The notes: generated by a model from the letters alone, not told the origin. DNA of 64,000 nucleotides from Arthrospiribacter ruber (GCF_019343195.1 NZ_RPHB01000001.1:310001-374000), one strand, 5' to 3'; numbered from the stretch's first letter, positions 1 to 10,181 are shown. Numbers and translations: made by a program.

Positions 1-153
1 TTCTTTTTTGAAAAAGCACCCGTTTCCAGTTATGTACTAACAGTATTGGCTGGCAATATCCTTTTGATGCCCTTGATGCTAAGGTATTCTAAGGTGTTGT
101 ATCTCTATGGGTTGGGGAAATTGAAGTATGATCCTAAGGCTTTGGAGAAGTAG
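1..153 (+). CDS. C-terminal fragment of an unidentified membrane protein
   Basis: The first 150 bases are open in frame 1 and end at a TAG at 151-153. The 50 visible residues start FFFEKAPVSSYVLTVLAG, contain one hydrophobic segment (about residues 10-27) and end in a basic tail. This is what the last transmembrane helix and cytoplasmic tail of an integral membrane protein would look like. The gene begins outside the window, so the family cannot be named. It converges on the lipoprotein gene at 156-755, with only two bases between the stop codons, and I see no terminator hairpin between them. Confidence 0.6.
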   Translation, partial: FFFEKAPVSSYVLTVLAGNILLMPLMLRYSKVLYLYGLGKLKYDPKALEK

Positions 154-155
154 GT

Positions 156-755
156 TTAGTTTTTGACATAAGGGGAAATGGCATCTATTTTAAATTGACT
201 GCCGTTTTTAAGGTATATAATGGTGGAGGTTTCCATCCTTTGGACTTCCTCAAGTTGGCCATGAAAAGTAAAGCTGTAAAACTGAACCATTATACTAAAT
301 TCCCGAAATCTGCTAAGTTGAGTTCCGTCAGACAATTGGAAAAGATAGGAAATATCAGTTCCTGGAGGAAGTCCTTGAAATGAACTCCTTAGTAGGATCT
401 GAATATTAGAGATGTTTTCTACGAAATACCTGGGTTGACAATCTGCAAACAAGGATTGGTAGGGGAGAATACCAGAACTTGAAGTCAGCGCTTCATATTT
501 TATTTCTAAATTGTGCCTGAAGTCTTCGATAGATACCGTATCGTTTTCGCTGGCGAAGGATCCGTTGGAAAATGGGCTGAAAAAGACTTGGTCAAGCGCA
601 ATAACATCTGCTCTTCTCACTATGGCACAATTGCCTTCTTCAAACTCAGGGCTGGTATAGCAAGAAGGGAGGACCATCAAGGAGGTTTGTATGGCAATCA
701 AGGTAACAGTAAGACAGGTAGTCCGGATTATTTTTTGTTGTATTGACCCATGCAT
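156..755 (-). CDS. Hypothetical lipoprotein
   Basis: A protein of 199 residues that I do not recognise. From the start chosen here it has a basic N-terminus, a hydrophobic stretch and the lipobox LPSC around residues 29-32, so it should be a lipid-anchored envelope protein. The mature part has no motif I can name. An in-frame ATG lies 15 bases upstream at 770, but GGGAGGA on the minus strand sits 6 bases before the ATG at 755, an unusually good Shine-Dalgarno for this phylum, so 755 is preferred. It is convergent with the membrane-protein fragment before it. Bases 756-1047 hold no gene and only a weak GACCC/GGGTC hairpin near 910. Confidence 0.65.
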   Translation of the reverse strand: MHGSIQQKIIRTTCLTVTLIAIQTSLMVLPSCYTSPEFEEGNCAIVRRADVIALDQVFFSPFSNGSFASENDTVSIEDFRHNLEIKYEALTSSSGILPYQSLFADCQPRYFVENISNIQILLRSSFQGLPPGTDISYLFQLSDGTQLSRFREFSIMVQFYSFTFHGQLEEVQRMETSTIIYLKNGSQFKIDAISPYVKN

Positions 756-1047
756 AGCTTTTCCTCCCAAAACTTCCTAAAAGTATTAATTTAAGGATTT
801 TGAAAGAAAAATGCTTTGTATAGATATTTTGTTTGAAGTGGATCCAATTTCAGCCATGAATCAATGGTAATATTCGCTCCATTGCTATCTCCAAATTTGA
901 TAAGAAGCCGACCCTAAAAGGGTCAACCTTCTCAATATCCAAGGAAACAGCCCATGGTTTCAAACTTTACAATAGCCTTACACCCTCCGACCCTATGGAA
1001 GTCAATTTTTTTTTACTTACAGTCAGGGCTAATAAAGCCCCTTCAAA

Positions 1048-2445
1048 CTACCACTTCCTTTCCACTCCTGCTGCTTCCAGCATAAAATTATGCAGTTCAT
1101 AATTTTTGACAAAACCCGGGAGTTTTTCACTTCCTGGTCCATAAGTGGCCAGTTCCACATAATCACCCGAGTGGTTGGTGTGGGCAAAGCTGACTCCATT
1201 GTGACGGGATAGAATTTCAGCAAAGTAAGCAAAGGGCAGATTTCCGGGGTTATAAAGTCCGTCTGCACCAACCTGAAAACTTTTCAGCAGGTTTTCAGCC
1301 TCTTCTTTTTCCAATGCTACGTTCAGTTGGTGGTTGATCATGTCTATCACCTGTGAAGTGCTGTTTTCTGGGGTAATGGCATTTAGAATGTGTTGATTGG
1401 AGGCTTTCGCCTCGTAAAGGCTCTCAAACTTGATGTTTTTGGGTCCGGGATTGAAAAGCCCGGGGTTTGAATTTCCATGATCCGTGGTAATGATGACCAG
1501 GGTATTTTTGTCTTTTAATGCAAAATCCATGGCCACTCCCACAGCTTCATCGAAGTCTACCTGATCGTAAAGCAGTGCAGTGGCATCGTTGCCGTGTGCT
1601 GCCCAATCCACTTTCCCACCTTCGACCTGCATGACAAAACCATTTGGATTTTTACTGAGTACTTCAATGCATTTTCCAGTCATTTCAGCGAGAGAAGGCA
1701 CTGTTTTTTTGAGGTTTGCATCATTCTCTCTGTCAATTGCATAAGGAAGTCCGTCTTCGGTAAATACACCCAGTAAGGGTTTGCTTCCATCGGCTTTGGA
1801 CATTTCTTCTTTGTTGTTGGCCACATGAAAGCCATTTTTGGAGAATTCAGTGAACAAGTCTCTTTTGTCCGTTCTTCTATTGGGATCGAAAAATTCTCTT
1901 CCACCACCCATCATGACATCGAATTTCAATTTTAGGTAGTCTTCAGCGATGGCAGGCATGGCACTTCTGCTGGTCTGGTTGACACAAAATGAAGCGGGTG
2001 TGGCATGGGTAATCTGAACAGAAGTGACGCATCCAACGGCTTTTCCCTGAGCCTTGAACTTCTGAAGTATGGGTTCATGTTCCTGACCACTTGGACTGAT
2101 GTTCAAAGCGCCGTTGTTGACCCGATGTCCTCCTCCCCAGGCCGAACCGGCGGCAGCGGAGTCTGTAACAAAGGAGTTGGCTGAAGCTGTATCCATGAGG
2201 GATCTTTTTACGGTATTGGATTCATACAGGGAGATCCAGTTGGAAGTTTTGCCCATTTTATGGCGCATCAGGATGTCTGCCATATTGAGGGTGCCGGAAC
2301 TCATGCCATCAGAAACCAAGAAAATGATGTTTTTGGCCTGTTCTCCCTTGTACATTGAAGGTTTGGCGAGTACTGGTCTGGAACCCATGATTCCCAAGCC
2401 CATGGTAGTCAATAATCCATTTTTAAAGAAGTCCCGTCTTTTCAT
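1048..2445 (-). CDS. Alkaline phosphatase, Tat-exported
   Basis: Hydrolyses phosphate monoesters outside the cytoplasm to release inorganic phosphate. The 465-residue protein starts with a twin-arginine signal (RRDFF at residues 3-7, hydrophobic run to about 22, VLA just before the probable cleavage near 27). The E. coli PhoA-type fold is visible through its metal and nucleophile motifs: SDGM with Asp46, DSAAAG with Ser96 as nucleophile, HATP (His147), E275/D280/H284 in the VEGGKVDWAAHGND stretch, TDHG (Asp322, His323) and His425 near the C-terminus. All expected ligands are present, so it should be active. Family members usually run 450-550 residues. It stands alone, with a repeat-rich gene-free region upstream of its start. 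No Pho box is apparent. Confidence 0.93.
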   Translation of the reverse strand: MKRRDFFKNGLLTTMGLGIMGSRPVLAKPSMYKGEQAKNIIFLVSDGMSSGTLNMADILMRHKMGKTSNWISLYESNTVKRSLMDTASANSFVTDSAAAGSAWGGGHRVNNGALNISPSGQEHEPILQKFKAQGKAVGCVTSVQITHATPASFCVNQTSRSAMPAIAEDYLKLKFDVMMGGGREFFDPNRRTDKRDLFTEFSKNGFHVANNKEEMSKADGSKPLLGVFTEDGLPYAIDRENDANLKKTVPSLAEMTGKCIEVLSKNPNGFVMQVEGGKVDWAAHGNDATALLYDQVDFDEAVGVAMDFALKDKNTLVIITTDHGNSNPGLFNPGPKNIKFESLYEAKASNQHILNAITPENSTSQVIDMINHQLNVALEKEEAENLLKSFQVGADGLYNPGNLPFAYFAEILSRHNGVSFAHTNHSGDYVELATYGPGSEKLPGFVKNYELHNFMLEAAGVERKW

Positions 2446-2639
2446 TTTGTTATCGTTTTTATGAATATCTTATTTTCATTGTAAAAGATGATCCCGCTGA
2501 TCAAAGCTTTTTTTTTCTGCTCACCTTTTGGAAAAAACCTAAACTGTGAATTCACCCTGAAAAGGTAAGTTGAAATACGCTATTTGATGTAAATTAAACT
2601 TTAGGGAATTGTTAACAAGTGCTTAAGTCTACCAAAGGT

Positions 2640-4330
2640 TGTATAATTGGTTGAGCTGTTGAATTGATTAACCGTTGAATTGTTGAACTGATTAATTGAT
2701 GTTGGGTGATATATAGTAGAAATATGCTTCGCGAAATTTATTGAAATATAGGTTTGACTAAGTTGAAGGCTTGGTTTTCTAAGTTAAGGGATTGGGATAT
2801 TGATGGATACTGGTAGATATTCATAGATATTATTCCTAGATATTATCCAAAAATCTGCGATATCAGCGTGATCTGCGGGAGGAAAAATTTGAATAGTAAT
2901 TAGTGAAGAGTGATATATGGTAGAAATATGCTACGCGACATATATTGAAATATGGGTTTGACTAAGTTGAAGGCATGGATTTCTAATTTAAGTGATTAGG
3001 TATAATGATTATTGACGGGCAAGAGAGAAGAAGGCTTTGCCTTGTCATGTTGAACAACGTGAAACATCCAGCTTTATCTGCATGGGTAAAGGTTTAATTG
3101 TGTAATTGTTGAATTGATTAGCTGATAACAGGGAGCTTGTTAAGGGTTAAAGCTTAAGCGCGAGATCGAATTCTATCAACTCCTGTTCAGCTAAAACTAA
3201 AGATTAAACCATGAATGGTGCGTATGATCACGCAGTGATCGAACTATGAATAGCCCTGGGTGAAACCCGGGGTTTGATGTGTGATGGCGTTTTTGTTTTT
3301 GGCCGAGGGATGGTCAATGGTGGATTTAGGTTTTCGCCAAAAACAGGGATGGGAAAGGAATTACGATTGACGATTTACGATTGTCGGGCAGAATATGGTG
3401 TGTTGGGCGGATTTTTGGTCTTAGACGTTTTTGAATATCGAATATCGAACATTGAATATCGAATTATGAAGTAAGTCAGAATTATTTGGGGCATATTTAA
3501 GCCTGAAAGGCTGTCCTGTGATAGCCCAGACTGGAATTTATGGAAGTCTGGGATGAAGAATTCCCGCATATTCACGAGGCTTGAAGGGCCGATCTTTATT
3601 TTTATTCAAAGGCTGAGTTTTATTTGCGGAGAAAAGGTTTAATTGTGGAATTGGTTAATTGATTAACTGATGTTGGGTGATATATAATTGAGATAAGGTT
3701 GAAATATGCTACGCGACATATATTGAAATATGGATTAGACTAAATTGAAGGCTTGGTTTTCTAAATAAAGTAAATGGGATACTAGGAGATATTCATGGAT
3801 ACTAATAGATATTTATGGATATTATTTTTTGATCATGTCACATCCTGCAAAAGCGAAGCTTTATCTGCGATATTAGCGTGATCTGCGGGAGAATGGATAG
3901 AGATATGGTAGAAATATGCTTCGCGAAATCGAAGTGCAACGGAGATCCCGAGAGTGAAACGATTCGGGATACATAGAAATATTGGTTGACCGAAGTTGAA
4001 GGCTTGGTCTTCTAAATCAAGTGATTATTGATGGGTAAAAGAGAGGAAGGCTTCTCCTTGTCATGTTGAACAAAGTGAAACATCTGATATTATCCAAAAG
4101 CGAAGCTTTATCTGTGTAGATCTGTATTATCTGTGGTTATTTTTATTGATAATGGTGGGTACCAATTTCCGCCGCGCTTTAGCCGGCGGTCTGGCCCATG
4201 GGGAACAGTCCTCCTTTGGCTTTAGCCGAACATCTGCGGAAATCACCGTAATCTGCGGGAGAAAAAAGTGAGGAGTGTTTAGTGAAGAGTGTGTAGTGTA
4301 GAGTGAGGAGTGATTAGTTAAGAGTTAAAG
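2640..4330. repeat. Gene-free mosaic of dispersed intergenic repeats
   Basis: About 1.7 kb with no credible gene, built from short sequence families that recur elsewhere in the window. Family A (around TAGAAATATGCTTCGCGAAA ... GAAGGCTTGGTTTTCTAA) occurs near 2701-2790, 2911-3100, 3671-3770 and 3898-4125. Family B (AATATCGAATATCGAACA plus CCTGAAAGGCTGT) is at 3357-3600. Family C (TTGAATTGATTAACTGA-like) occurs near 2650, 3095 and 3640. Family D (GATACTGGTAGATATTCAT) is near 2805 and 3778. Family F (AGCCCTGGGTGAAACCCGGG) is at 3207-3282. A degenerate AGTGATTAGTGAAGAGT array lies at 4268-4325. Short ORFs here are by-products of these repeats. Nothing else is seen between 2446 and 4440. Confidence 0.85.
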
Positions 4331-4440
4331 GGTGAACTTGCTTAAATATGGTTGTCACTTTTTATTGATGAATAATAAAGTAGATAAGTGCAAATAATAA
4401 TAATATAGTTGGTATATTTAGTAGCAAATAAACCTACTCT

Positions 4441-4974
4441 ATGAAAAATGCAGTCTTTTTGTGCAGCGTATTGGTTCTCATGGGAATCAGCTATGAAATC
4501 AAAGCTCAGGAAACTTTTAGGAAAAATACGCTTTTTGCTGAGGGTTTAGGTTCTGGAGGGTTGATGTCACTTAATTATGACCGAAGATTTAGCGACAATC
4601 CTCAAGGTTTCGGAGTCAGGGCCGGGTTAGGTTATTTTCAGTGGAGCAGCGATAGGTTTTTGAGCATTCCTCTATTGGCCAACTGGCTTGTTGGTAATAA
4701 TGGCAAATACTTGGAAGTTGGAGCTGGATTGTCCCTTGCTTATGTAGAGACATTCCAACACAACCCCAACATGGAAGTCAGTTTGGAAGATTTTGAGCCC
4801 AGTTCAAGATTTGGCTTAATGCAGGCCCCTTTGCTGAACATAGGATACAGAAGACAGCCCATCGATGGAGGGTTTAATTTTCGAGTAGGATTATCTCCAT
4901 ACGTGACTTTGGGTGGTATTAGCGGGATCTATGTCATTCCCTGGCCATATATGTCCTTTGGGCTTACTTTTTAA
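4441..4974 (+). CDS. Hypothetical outer-membrane beta-barrel protein
   Basis: A 177-residue protein with a clear signal peptide (hydrophobic residues 4-17, probable cleavage after Ala22 in the KAQ stretch). It then shows alternating aromatic/glycine-rich strands and a C-terminal Phe (GLTF), the usual signature of a small outer-membrane barrel. No family can be named and no catalytic motif is visible. The strands rich in Gly, Tyr and Phe resemble the OmpA/OmpW-like barrels widespread in Bacteroidota. It is convergent with proA. The two stop codons share the palindromic TTAA, so the genes overlap by four bases. The upstream region is the repeat mosaic, and no promoter could be assigned with confidence. 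Confidence 0.75.
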   Translation: MKNAVFLCSVLVLMGISYEIKAQETFRKNTLFAEGLGSGGLMSLNYDRRFSDNPQGFGVRAGLGYFQWSSDRFLSIPLLANWLVGNNGKYLEVGAGLSLAYVETFQHNPNMEVSLEDFEPSSRFGLMQAPLLNIGYRRQPIDGGFNFRVGLSPYVTLGGISGIYVIPWPYMSFGLTF

Positions 4975-6212
4975 TCCCTTATCTGCCCGTTTCCTTTGAT
5001 TACCCATTTGTAAGAACATAGTTCAGAAAGGGCCATAGGGCCTCTTGCATGGAGTTTTTGGGTAGAAATGCCAATCTCTGCACCAAGTCCAAACTGATTG
5101 CCATCCGTAAAAGCGGTTGAGGCATTCGCATAGACCGCTGCCGCATCTACGCGGTTCAGGAATGATTCCAGAATTTCCGGGTCTTCTGCGATGATGGCCT
5201 CCGAGTGTTTGGAAGAAAAACGGGAAATGTGCTCAAGGGCCTCATCCAATCCTTTGACAGTTTTGATGGCCATTTTCAAAGAAAGGAACTCAGTGCCAAA
5301 ATGTGCTTCGGTAGCAGGTTGAATATTTTCTAGATCTTGGATAAACCCGTAAGATTTTTCGTCGGCAAAGATTTCTACTTGTGCCCCAATAAGTTTTTCG
5401 ATAATGGCTGGGAGGTCTTTTAACCTGTCCTGATGAATGATCAAACAGTCCAAAGAATTGCAAACACTGGGTCTTCTTGTTTTGGCATTGAATACGATAT
5501 TTTTTGCCTTTTCCAAATCAGCAGAAGCGTCTACATAGGTGTGAACAATACCGGCACCGGTTTCAATGACCGGCACTTTGGCATTTTCCCTTACAAAGTC
5601 AATCAAACCCTGACTACCGCGGGGAATGATGATATCCACCCAGCCCACAGCTTCCAATAGGGCTTTGGTAGCATTTCTGTCCGGAGGTAAAAGCTGAAAG
5701 GATTCTTTGTATAACCCGTTTTTTTCCAATGCCTTGTGGATCAATTCCATGATGGCGAGATTGGAGTGATGTGCATCTGACCCACCTTTTAGCACGAGCC
5801 CATTTCCGGACTTCAATGCAAGGCAGAACACATCAAAAGTAACATTTGGTCTCGCTTCATAGATTATTCCCAGCACTCCTAATGGTACAGTCTGTTTGGT
5901 CAAATACAGTCCATTTTCTAAAGTCCTTTCCTCTAAAACTTTATGAAGGGGGGAGGGTAGCTCCTGCACCTGTAAGATTTCTGAAATAATTGCCTGAAGC
6001 CTTTTTTCAGAAAGTAAAAGCCTGTCATACCTGGGGTCTGATTTGTCCATTTTATCCAGGTCTTTTTGATTGGCTTCAAGAATGGTCTGGGTTTTAGCTT
6101 CAATAAGCTGTATCAGATCATTGAGGATTTTTGAGGTAATTTCCTCATCGAGCAATGCCAGTGATGTGGAGCTTTTTTTGACTTGTTGGAACACAGTAAG
6201 GAAATCAGACAT
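4971..6212 (-). CDS. proA: Gamma-glutamyl phosphate reductase
   Basis: Second enzyme of proline biosynthesis: NADPH-dependent reduction of glutamyl 5-phosphate to glutamate 5-semialdehyde in the cytoplasm. The 413-residue length matches the family (E. coli about 417). The aldehyde-dehydrogenase-like fold is visible, with the conserved [12 protein letters not shown] segment (residues 117-127), [15 protein letters not shown] (133-147), [14 protein letters not shown] (195-208) and the catalytic cysteine Cys251 in [10 protein letters not shown]. It lies directly downstream of proB with one base between the genes, so the pair forms a proBA operon that channels the unstable intermediate. The 3' end overlaps the convergent barrel gene by four bases. 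Confidence 0.96.
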   Translation of the reverse strand: MSDFLTVFQQVKKSSTSLALLDEEITSKILNDLIQLIEAKTQTILEANQKDLDKMDKSDPRYDRLLLSEKRLQAIISEILQVQELPSPLHKVLEERTLENGLYLTKQTVPLGVLGIIYEARPNVTFDVFCLALKSGNGLVLKGGSDAHHSNLAIMELIHKALEKNGLYKESFQLLPPDRNATKALLEAVGWVDIIIPRGSQGLIDFVRENAKVPVIETGAGIVHTYVDASADLEKAKNIVFNAKTRRPSVCNSLDCLIIHQDRLKDLPAIIEKLIGAQVEIFADEKSYGFIQDLENIQPATEAHFGTEFLSLKMAIKTVKGLDEALEHISRFSSKHSEAIIAEDPEILESFLNRVDAAAVYANASTAFTDGNQFGLGAEIGISTQKLHARGPMALSELCSYKWVIKGNGQIRD

Positions 6213-6213
6213 G

Positions 6214-7278
6214 CTAAAATAAGTAAAGGTAGTCGTAGTGAATAAATGGTTTTTGGTTTTTCATTCCCAGTCTTTCTTTGAGGTGCAGGTCGCTGTACTC
6301 TGCCCTGCCAAGGCCAAGTCTTTGCCCTTCCTGATCCAAAACGCTGATAATGTCCCCTTTGGAAAAACTACCGGTGGTACTTGTAATTCCGACGGGTAAA
6401 ATAGAAGTGATTTTTTCGGAAAACAATGCTTCTTTGGCACCCGCATTTACGGTAATTTCTCCTTTGAAATACTGCTCTCCATGAGCCAGCCACTTTTTGG
6501 GACTCTGTTTCTTGGCCAGAGGCTCGAAGACCGTGTGTTTTGCGGTTCCTGATGCTAGTTCAGCGAGGATGTTCTCTTTGGTTCCATTGGCAATCAACAC
6601 CCTGATGCCCAAGTCAGCGGATTTTTTGGCCATGTTGAGTTTGGTAAGCATGCCTCCTCTCCCAAAAGAAGATTTAACTGGACTGATTTGGATTTCATTC
6701 TCAAAATTGGCGGAATGTATCACTGGAATCAGTTTAGCATCGGGATGGGAAGGTGGTCCATCATATACACCATCTACATTGGTCAATAAGATTAGGCTAT
6801 CGGCATTGATCATGGCTGCGGTCAGGGAGGCCAGCTCGTCATTGTCGGTAAACATGAGTTCGGAGATGGCGACGGTATCATTTTCATTGATGATAGGTAG
6901 AATGCCTTGACGTAGCAATCCCTGAATGCAGTTTTTCATATTGAGGAAATGCTTCCTGTCTCGAAAGTCCTCTTTGGTAACCAAAATCTGAGCTACAGGA
7001 ATTCCTAGTTTCCCAAAAAAATCTTTGTATGTTTTGATCAGTTCCACTTGTCCGGTAGCTGCCCAAATCTGTTTTTTTAATACAGGGTCGAGCTTTTCAG
7101 GCAAGGCCTGTTCCCCTTTGCCAAATGCTACTGCACCTGAAGAAATCAAAATGATTTTTGAACCATCCCTGAACAAGGAAGCCACCTGTCGGCTGAGGCT
7201 TTCCATTCTTTGGAGGTTGGGTTGTCCATTTTCATGAATAAGGACATTGGAGCCTATTTTGATTACACAATTTTTCAA
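6214..7278 (-). CDS. proB: Glutamate 5-kinase
   Basis: First, feedback-regulated step of proline synthesis: phosphorylates glutamate with ATP. The 354-residue protein has the amino-acid kinase fold (KIGSNV near residues 7-12, SSGAV 46-50, NENDTV 131-136, DNDELA 145-150, TNVDGVYD 166-173). It also has a C-terminal PUA domain from about residue 270, as in E. coli ProB. The only start that keeps the N-terminal KIGS motif is TTG at 7278. There is no in-frame ATG upstream before a stop codon, and the next ATG (Met25) would remove the phosphate-binding strand. A TTG start implies weak initiation. It is the first gene of proBA. Upstream is 270 bp of very AT-rich DNA shared with the divergent gene at 7548. 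Confidence 0.95.
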   Translation of the reverse strand: MKNCVIKIGSNVLIHENGQPNLQRMESLSRQVASLFRDGSKIILISSGAVAFGKGEQALPEKLDPVLKKQIWAATGQVELIKTYKDFFGKLGIPVAQILVTKEDFRDRKHFLNMKNCIQGLLRQGILPIINENDTVAISELMFTDNDELASLTAAMINADSLILLTNVDGVYDGPPSHPDAKLIPVIHSANFENEIQISPVKSSFGRGGMLTKLNMAKKSADLGIRVLIANGTKENILAELASGTAKHTVFEPLAKKQSPKKWLAHGEQYFKGEITVNAGAKEALFSEKITSILPVGITSTTGSFSKGDIISVLDQEGQRLGLGRAEYSDLHLKERLGMKNQKPFIHYDYLYLF

Positions 7279-7547
7279 AATATGGGTTTGTTAATTGAAT
7301 ATTTGGCATAAAAATAAGAGATATGTTACTGAAAAACCATTTTAAGTAAGGAATAATTGAGTGGAGAGAAATTCTTGTTGATGATTTTCATGTTTATAAA
7401 ATAAAATTTGTTATTTAATTTTATTCTAGTTTTTAATTTTAAAATAAATGGTTTTTATGGTTAAAAATTCCTTAAAAAATAAATATTTAAGAAATAGTTT
7501 TAATGAATTACTTTTTACAGATATTTCGCCCAATAATTTAAAACTTC

Positions 7548-8648
7548 ATGAAAAACACTATCATCTTAGGACTACTTCTGGCCTTTTCTACGGGGCTATT
7601 GGCACAAAATAAACATCCACACGTTGTGGAAATTCCCAATCATGGGATTTCAATAAAAGGTCAGCGTTTTAACCTTGTAGAGGTTGTCGACAACCGACCG
7701 GTGAAAGGCAGTATTGGAACTGTGAAAAAGGGAATGAGCAATATGCCCACCTATGCTGTTTTGCCCGGTGCAATGGATGTTTATTTGTTGAATTTTCTTC
7801 AGCAAAATGTCAGCACTTACACAGAGGTGTCTGACCTGATTCTGAAAATTGATCATTTCCAGGTTTCAGAAAGGACTTTAGCAGCCAAAGAGATTGGGTA
7901 TGCAGAAGTTGGAGTAGAATTTTTATTAGAAGATAAAGGAACAATATACTCCCTTGGAAAATTTGAATCAAAAAGGGAGGTTACCGGCATAGATGTAACC
8001 GGAAAGCATGGGGAAAATCTTTTTTATGCGCTGAAAGATTGCATCAACCAATTTTCGGAATCGAATAATGAGCCAGTGGCGATTTTGCTGGATATTTCAA
8101 ACTTTGCCATTTTGGATTTTCAGCCCTACATGAGAAAAAGCACCTACCAAACCTTTGCTGATTGGACTAATATTTCTCATGTTTCGGGTGATTTCCAAAT
8201 CAAAGGACAAAATATGAAGGGGAACTTTCCCCGCTATCAAGTGAAAGACAGCAATACTAAAAAGGGAATTAAGGGGCTGTATGGTTTTTCCGACGGGGAG
8301 TCATTTTATCTCAATGCTTCCCATTATTCCTACGGTAATTATTTTGTAAAGTCGCAACTGGTTGGTCCCCTTTTACTTTTTGAAGATCAAATCACCGATC
8401 CCATGGCCGGTGTGGCTTTTGGAATGATTGGAGCTTTGGCTTCTATGAGAACCAATACTTACTTGTTGGATTCCAGGAGTGGGCTGGTCAGGATGTTAGA
8501 CGATCTGTACATGAAGGAATTGCTTCATGGCCATCCAGAACTTATGGAAGCATGGAAAGTTGCATCAGGTAAAAAAAGGGAGAATAAAAAGGAAATTATA
8601 TCACAGCTGAATGCCAAGCTTATTGCAGAACTGATGGCCCAGCCTTAA
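7548..8648 (+). CDS. Hypothetical secreted protein
   Basis: A 366-residue protein with a signal peptide (MKNTIILGLLLAFSTGLLA, cleavage probably before Gln20). I do not recognise the family. The mature region has a mixed alpha/beta composition, a segment reading VVDNRPVKGSIGTVKKG, a Gly/Ala hydrophobic stretch near residue 290 (MAGVAFGMIGALAS) and a basic C-terminus rich in Lys and Glu. No enzyme motif is visible. It is transcribed away from proBA and abuts the convergent corA stop codon directly (8648/8649), with no room for a separate terminator. The AT-rich 7279-7547 upstream region should hold its promoter. Confidence 0.7.
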   Translation: MKNTIILGLLLAFSTGLLAQNKHPHVVEIPNHGISIKGQRFNLVEVVDNRPVKGSIGTVKKGMSNMPTYAVLPGAMDVYLLNFLQQNVSTYTEVSDLILKIDHFQVSERTLAAKEIGYAEVGVEFLLEDKGTIYSLGKFESKREVTGIDVTGKHGENLFYALKDCINQFSESNNEPVAILLDISNFAILDFQPYMRKSTYQTFADWTNISHVSGDFQIKGQNMKGNFPRYQVKDSNTKKGIKGLYGFSDGESFYLNASHYSYGNYFVKSQLVGPLLLFEDQITDPMAGVAFGMIGALASMRTNTYLLDSRSGLVRMLDDLYMKELLHGHPELMEAWKVASGKKRENKKEIISQLNAKLIAELMAQP

Positions 8649-9656
8649 TCAAAACCATTTCTTTTTCTTGAAATAATACACCATTCCGGCAGTGGTCAAC
8701 ACAAAGAAAATCCAGATGCCCAGGTAGGCATATTTCCATTCAAGCTCAGGCATATATTCGAAATTCATGCCATAGACACCTGCTATAAAAGTAAGGGGTA
8801 TAAAAATAGTGGCAATGATGGTAAGGGTCTTCATCACTTCATTTTGTCTAAGACTTATATTGGTCATATAAATCTCCACTAGTGTGGTGATGGATTCTCT
8901 TTGCATTTCCAGGTTTTCAATGATTTCTACACTGTGCTCATAAATGTTGTTGACAAATGGCTGGGTTTTCTTCTTTAAAAAAGTGCTTTCGGACTTCTTC
9001 CAAGAAGAAAGGATTTCCCGCGTAGGCCATACTACTTTCTTAATTTCTTGCATGGATTTTCTATGCCGATAGATTTGGGAAAGCAGGGATTTATGGTGGT
9101 TGGCCATTACAAGGTCTTCCAATTGTTCTGTCTTGTCGTACAACTTCTCCAGTAAAACATAGTACTCGTCTATGATAGCATCGAAAAGTGTGTAAGCTAG
9201 ATAATCCGGTCCCAGTTTCCTCATTTTTCCAAGCGGGTTTTCAAGACGTGTTCGGATGCCATCAAAGAGATCGAATTCATTTTCCTGAAAAGTAATCAGG
9301 AAATTTTTTCCGATTACCATACTGACCTGTTCTGTCTGGATTTCGGAAATATTTCCCTTGGTATACAGCATTTTAGAAATCAGCAGGACCAAGTTGTCAA
9401 ATTCCTCCAGTTTTGGTCTTTGTTGATTGTTTCTGATATCTTCTATGGCAAGGGAATGAATTTCAAATATTTCAGCAATACCGCTGAGTAAAGGTTCATT
9501 TTTAATGCCGATTACATTCAGCCAGAACTTGTATGGAGAAGCGATAAAAGGATGGAGTTGTAGAAAGGAGGTAATGTGATGCTTTTCAAGCGTATTTTCA
9601 TTATAGGCATATAGTTCCAGACTTAGTTGAGGTTCTATATGATCATTGGCTTCCAT
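8649..9656 (-). CDS. corA: CorA-family magnesium/cobalt transporter
   Basis: Homopentameric inner-membrane channel for Mg2+ (and Co2+/Ni2+). The 335-residue protein has the long helical cytoplasmic domain, two C-terminal transmembrane helices (about residues 276-295 and 309-329), and the signature YGMNF (GMN at 296-298) that forms the pore entrance between them. The basic tail KKKKWF closes the protein, typical of CorA. The start ATG overlaps the stop of the preceding receiver-domain gene as TAATG, so the two are probably translationally coupled. The 3' end is convergent with, and touches, the secreted-protein gene. Confidence 0.94.
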   Translation of the reverse strand: MEANDHIEPQLSLELYAYNENTLEKHHITSFLQLHPFIASPYKFWLNVIGIKNEPLLSGIAEIFEIHSLAIEDIRNNQQRPKLEEFDNLVLLISKMLYTKGNISEIQTEQVSMVIGKNFLITFQENEFDLFDGIRTRLENPLGKMRKLGPDYLAYTLFDAIIDEYYVLLEKLYDKTEQLEDLVMANHHKSLLSQIYRHRKSMQEIKKVVWPTREILSSWKKSESTFLKKKTQPFVNNIYEHSVEIIENLEMQRESITTLVEIYMTNISLRQNEVMKTLTIIATIFIPLTFIAGVYGMNFEYMPELEWKYAYLGIWIFFVLTTAGMVYYFKKKKWF

Positions 9657-10030
9657 TATACGAGGTTTTTCATCTTTTCAGGGGTCAGAGGCTTTTCTAC
9701 AAAGCCTTTGACAACCTTATATTGCATGGCTTTTTGTCTGTCCTGCAAGTCTATGGAGGAGGAAAGGACAAAAATCCGGTCATTTCTATCCGGGAATTCT
9801 TTCAGGTATACATTGAGGAAATCCCAGCCGTTCATCACCGGCATATTGATGTCCAAAAGGATAAGGGTAGTTTCACCTGGATCCATTGTTTTAAGTTTTT
9901 GAAGCGCTTTTTCAGCTTCTAAAAATTCTTCGACTTTTTCAGAGATGGATAATTTGGTAATCAATCTCTTATTGATAAGGTTGTTGATAGGATCATCATC
10001 TACCAAAATAATTGATTTGTACAATTGCAT
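9656..10030 (-). CDS. Stand-alone response-regulator receiver domain (CheY-like)
   Basis: A 124-residue single-domain receiver. The acidic pocket D11-D12-D13, phosphoacceptor Asp60 (LLDINMPVMNG), Ser90/Ser91 (VLSSS) and Lys113 (EKPL) are all present, so it should be phosphorylatable. There is no output domain. Such proteins act by protein-protein contact or as phosphorelay intermediates. It overlaps corA by one base (TAATG), which ties its expression to the Mg2+ channel. No histidine kinase is adjacent, so the partner is unknown. Upstream lies the 264-bp mobile-element-like repeat at 10182-10445. Confidence 0.93.
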   Translation of the reverse strand: MQLYKSIILVDDDPINNLINKRLITKLSISEKVEEFLEAEKALQKLKTMDPGETTLILLDINMPVMNGWDFLNVYLKEFPDRNDRIFVLSSSIDLQDRQKAMQYKVVKGFVEKPLTPEKMKNLV

Positions 10031-10181
10031 GAAGGACTGGATTGGGACTTTTCCGTACTCTTAAAATTACAAGCAGTCAAATATAAAAATGATCCTGATA
10101 ATATCCATTCCTTTTGTTTTATTTTGAATTTTAAATTGGATTCAGATTTATATAATGCTTTGTATTTGAATTGCTTAAATA

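Noticed and set aside
3274-3474. Short open frames in the repeat mosaics (also 13813-14034 and 26692-26880)
   Set aside because: They consist only of repeat-family sequence found in several non-coding places, in different frames.
2640-4330. CRISPR array
   Set aside because: Repeats are of unequal length and spacing, spacers are not unique uniform units, and no cas gene is in the window.
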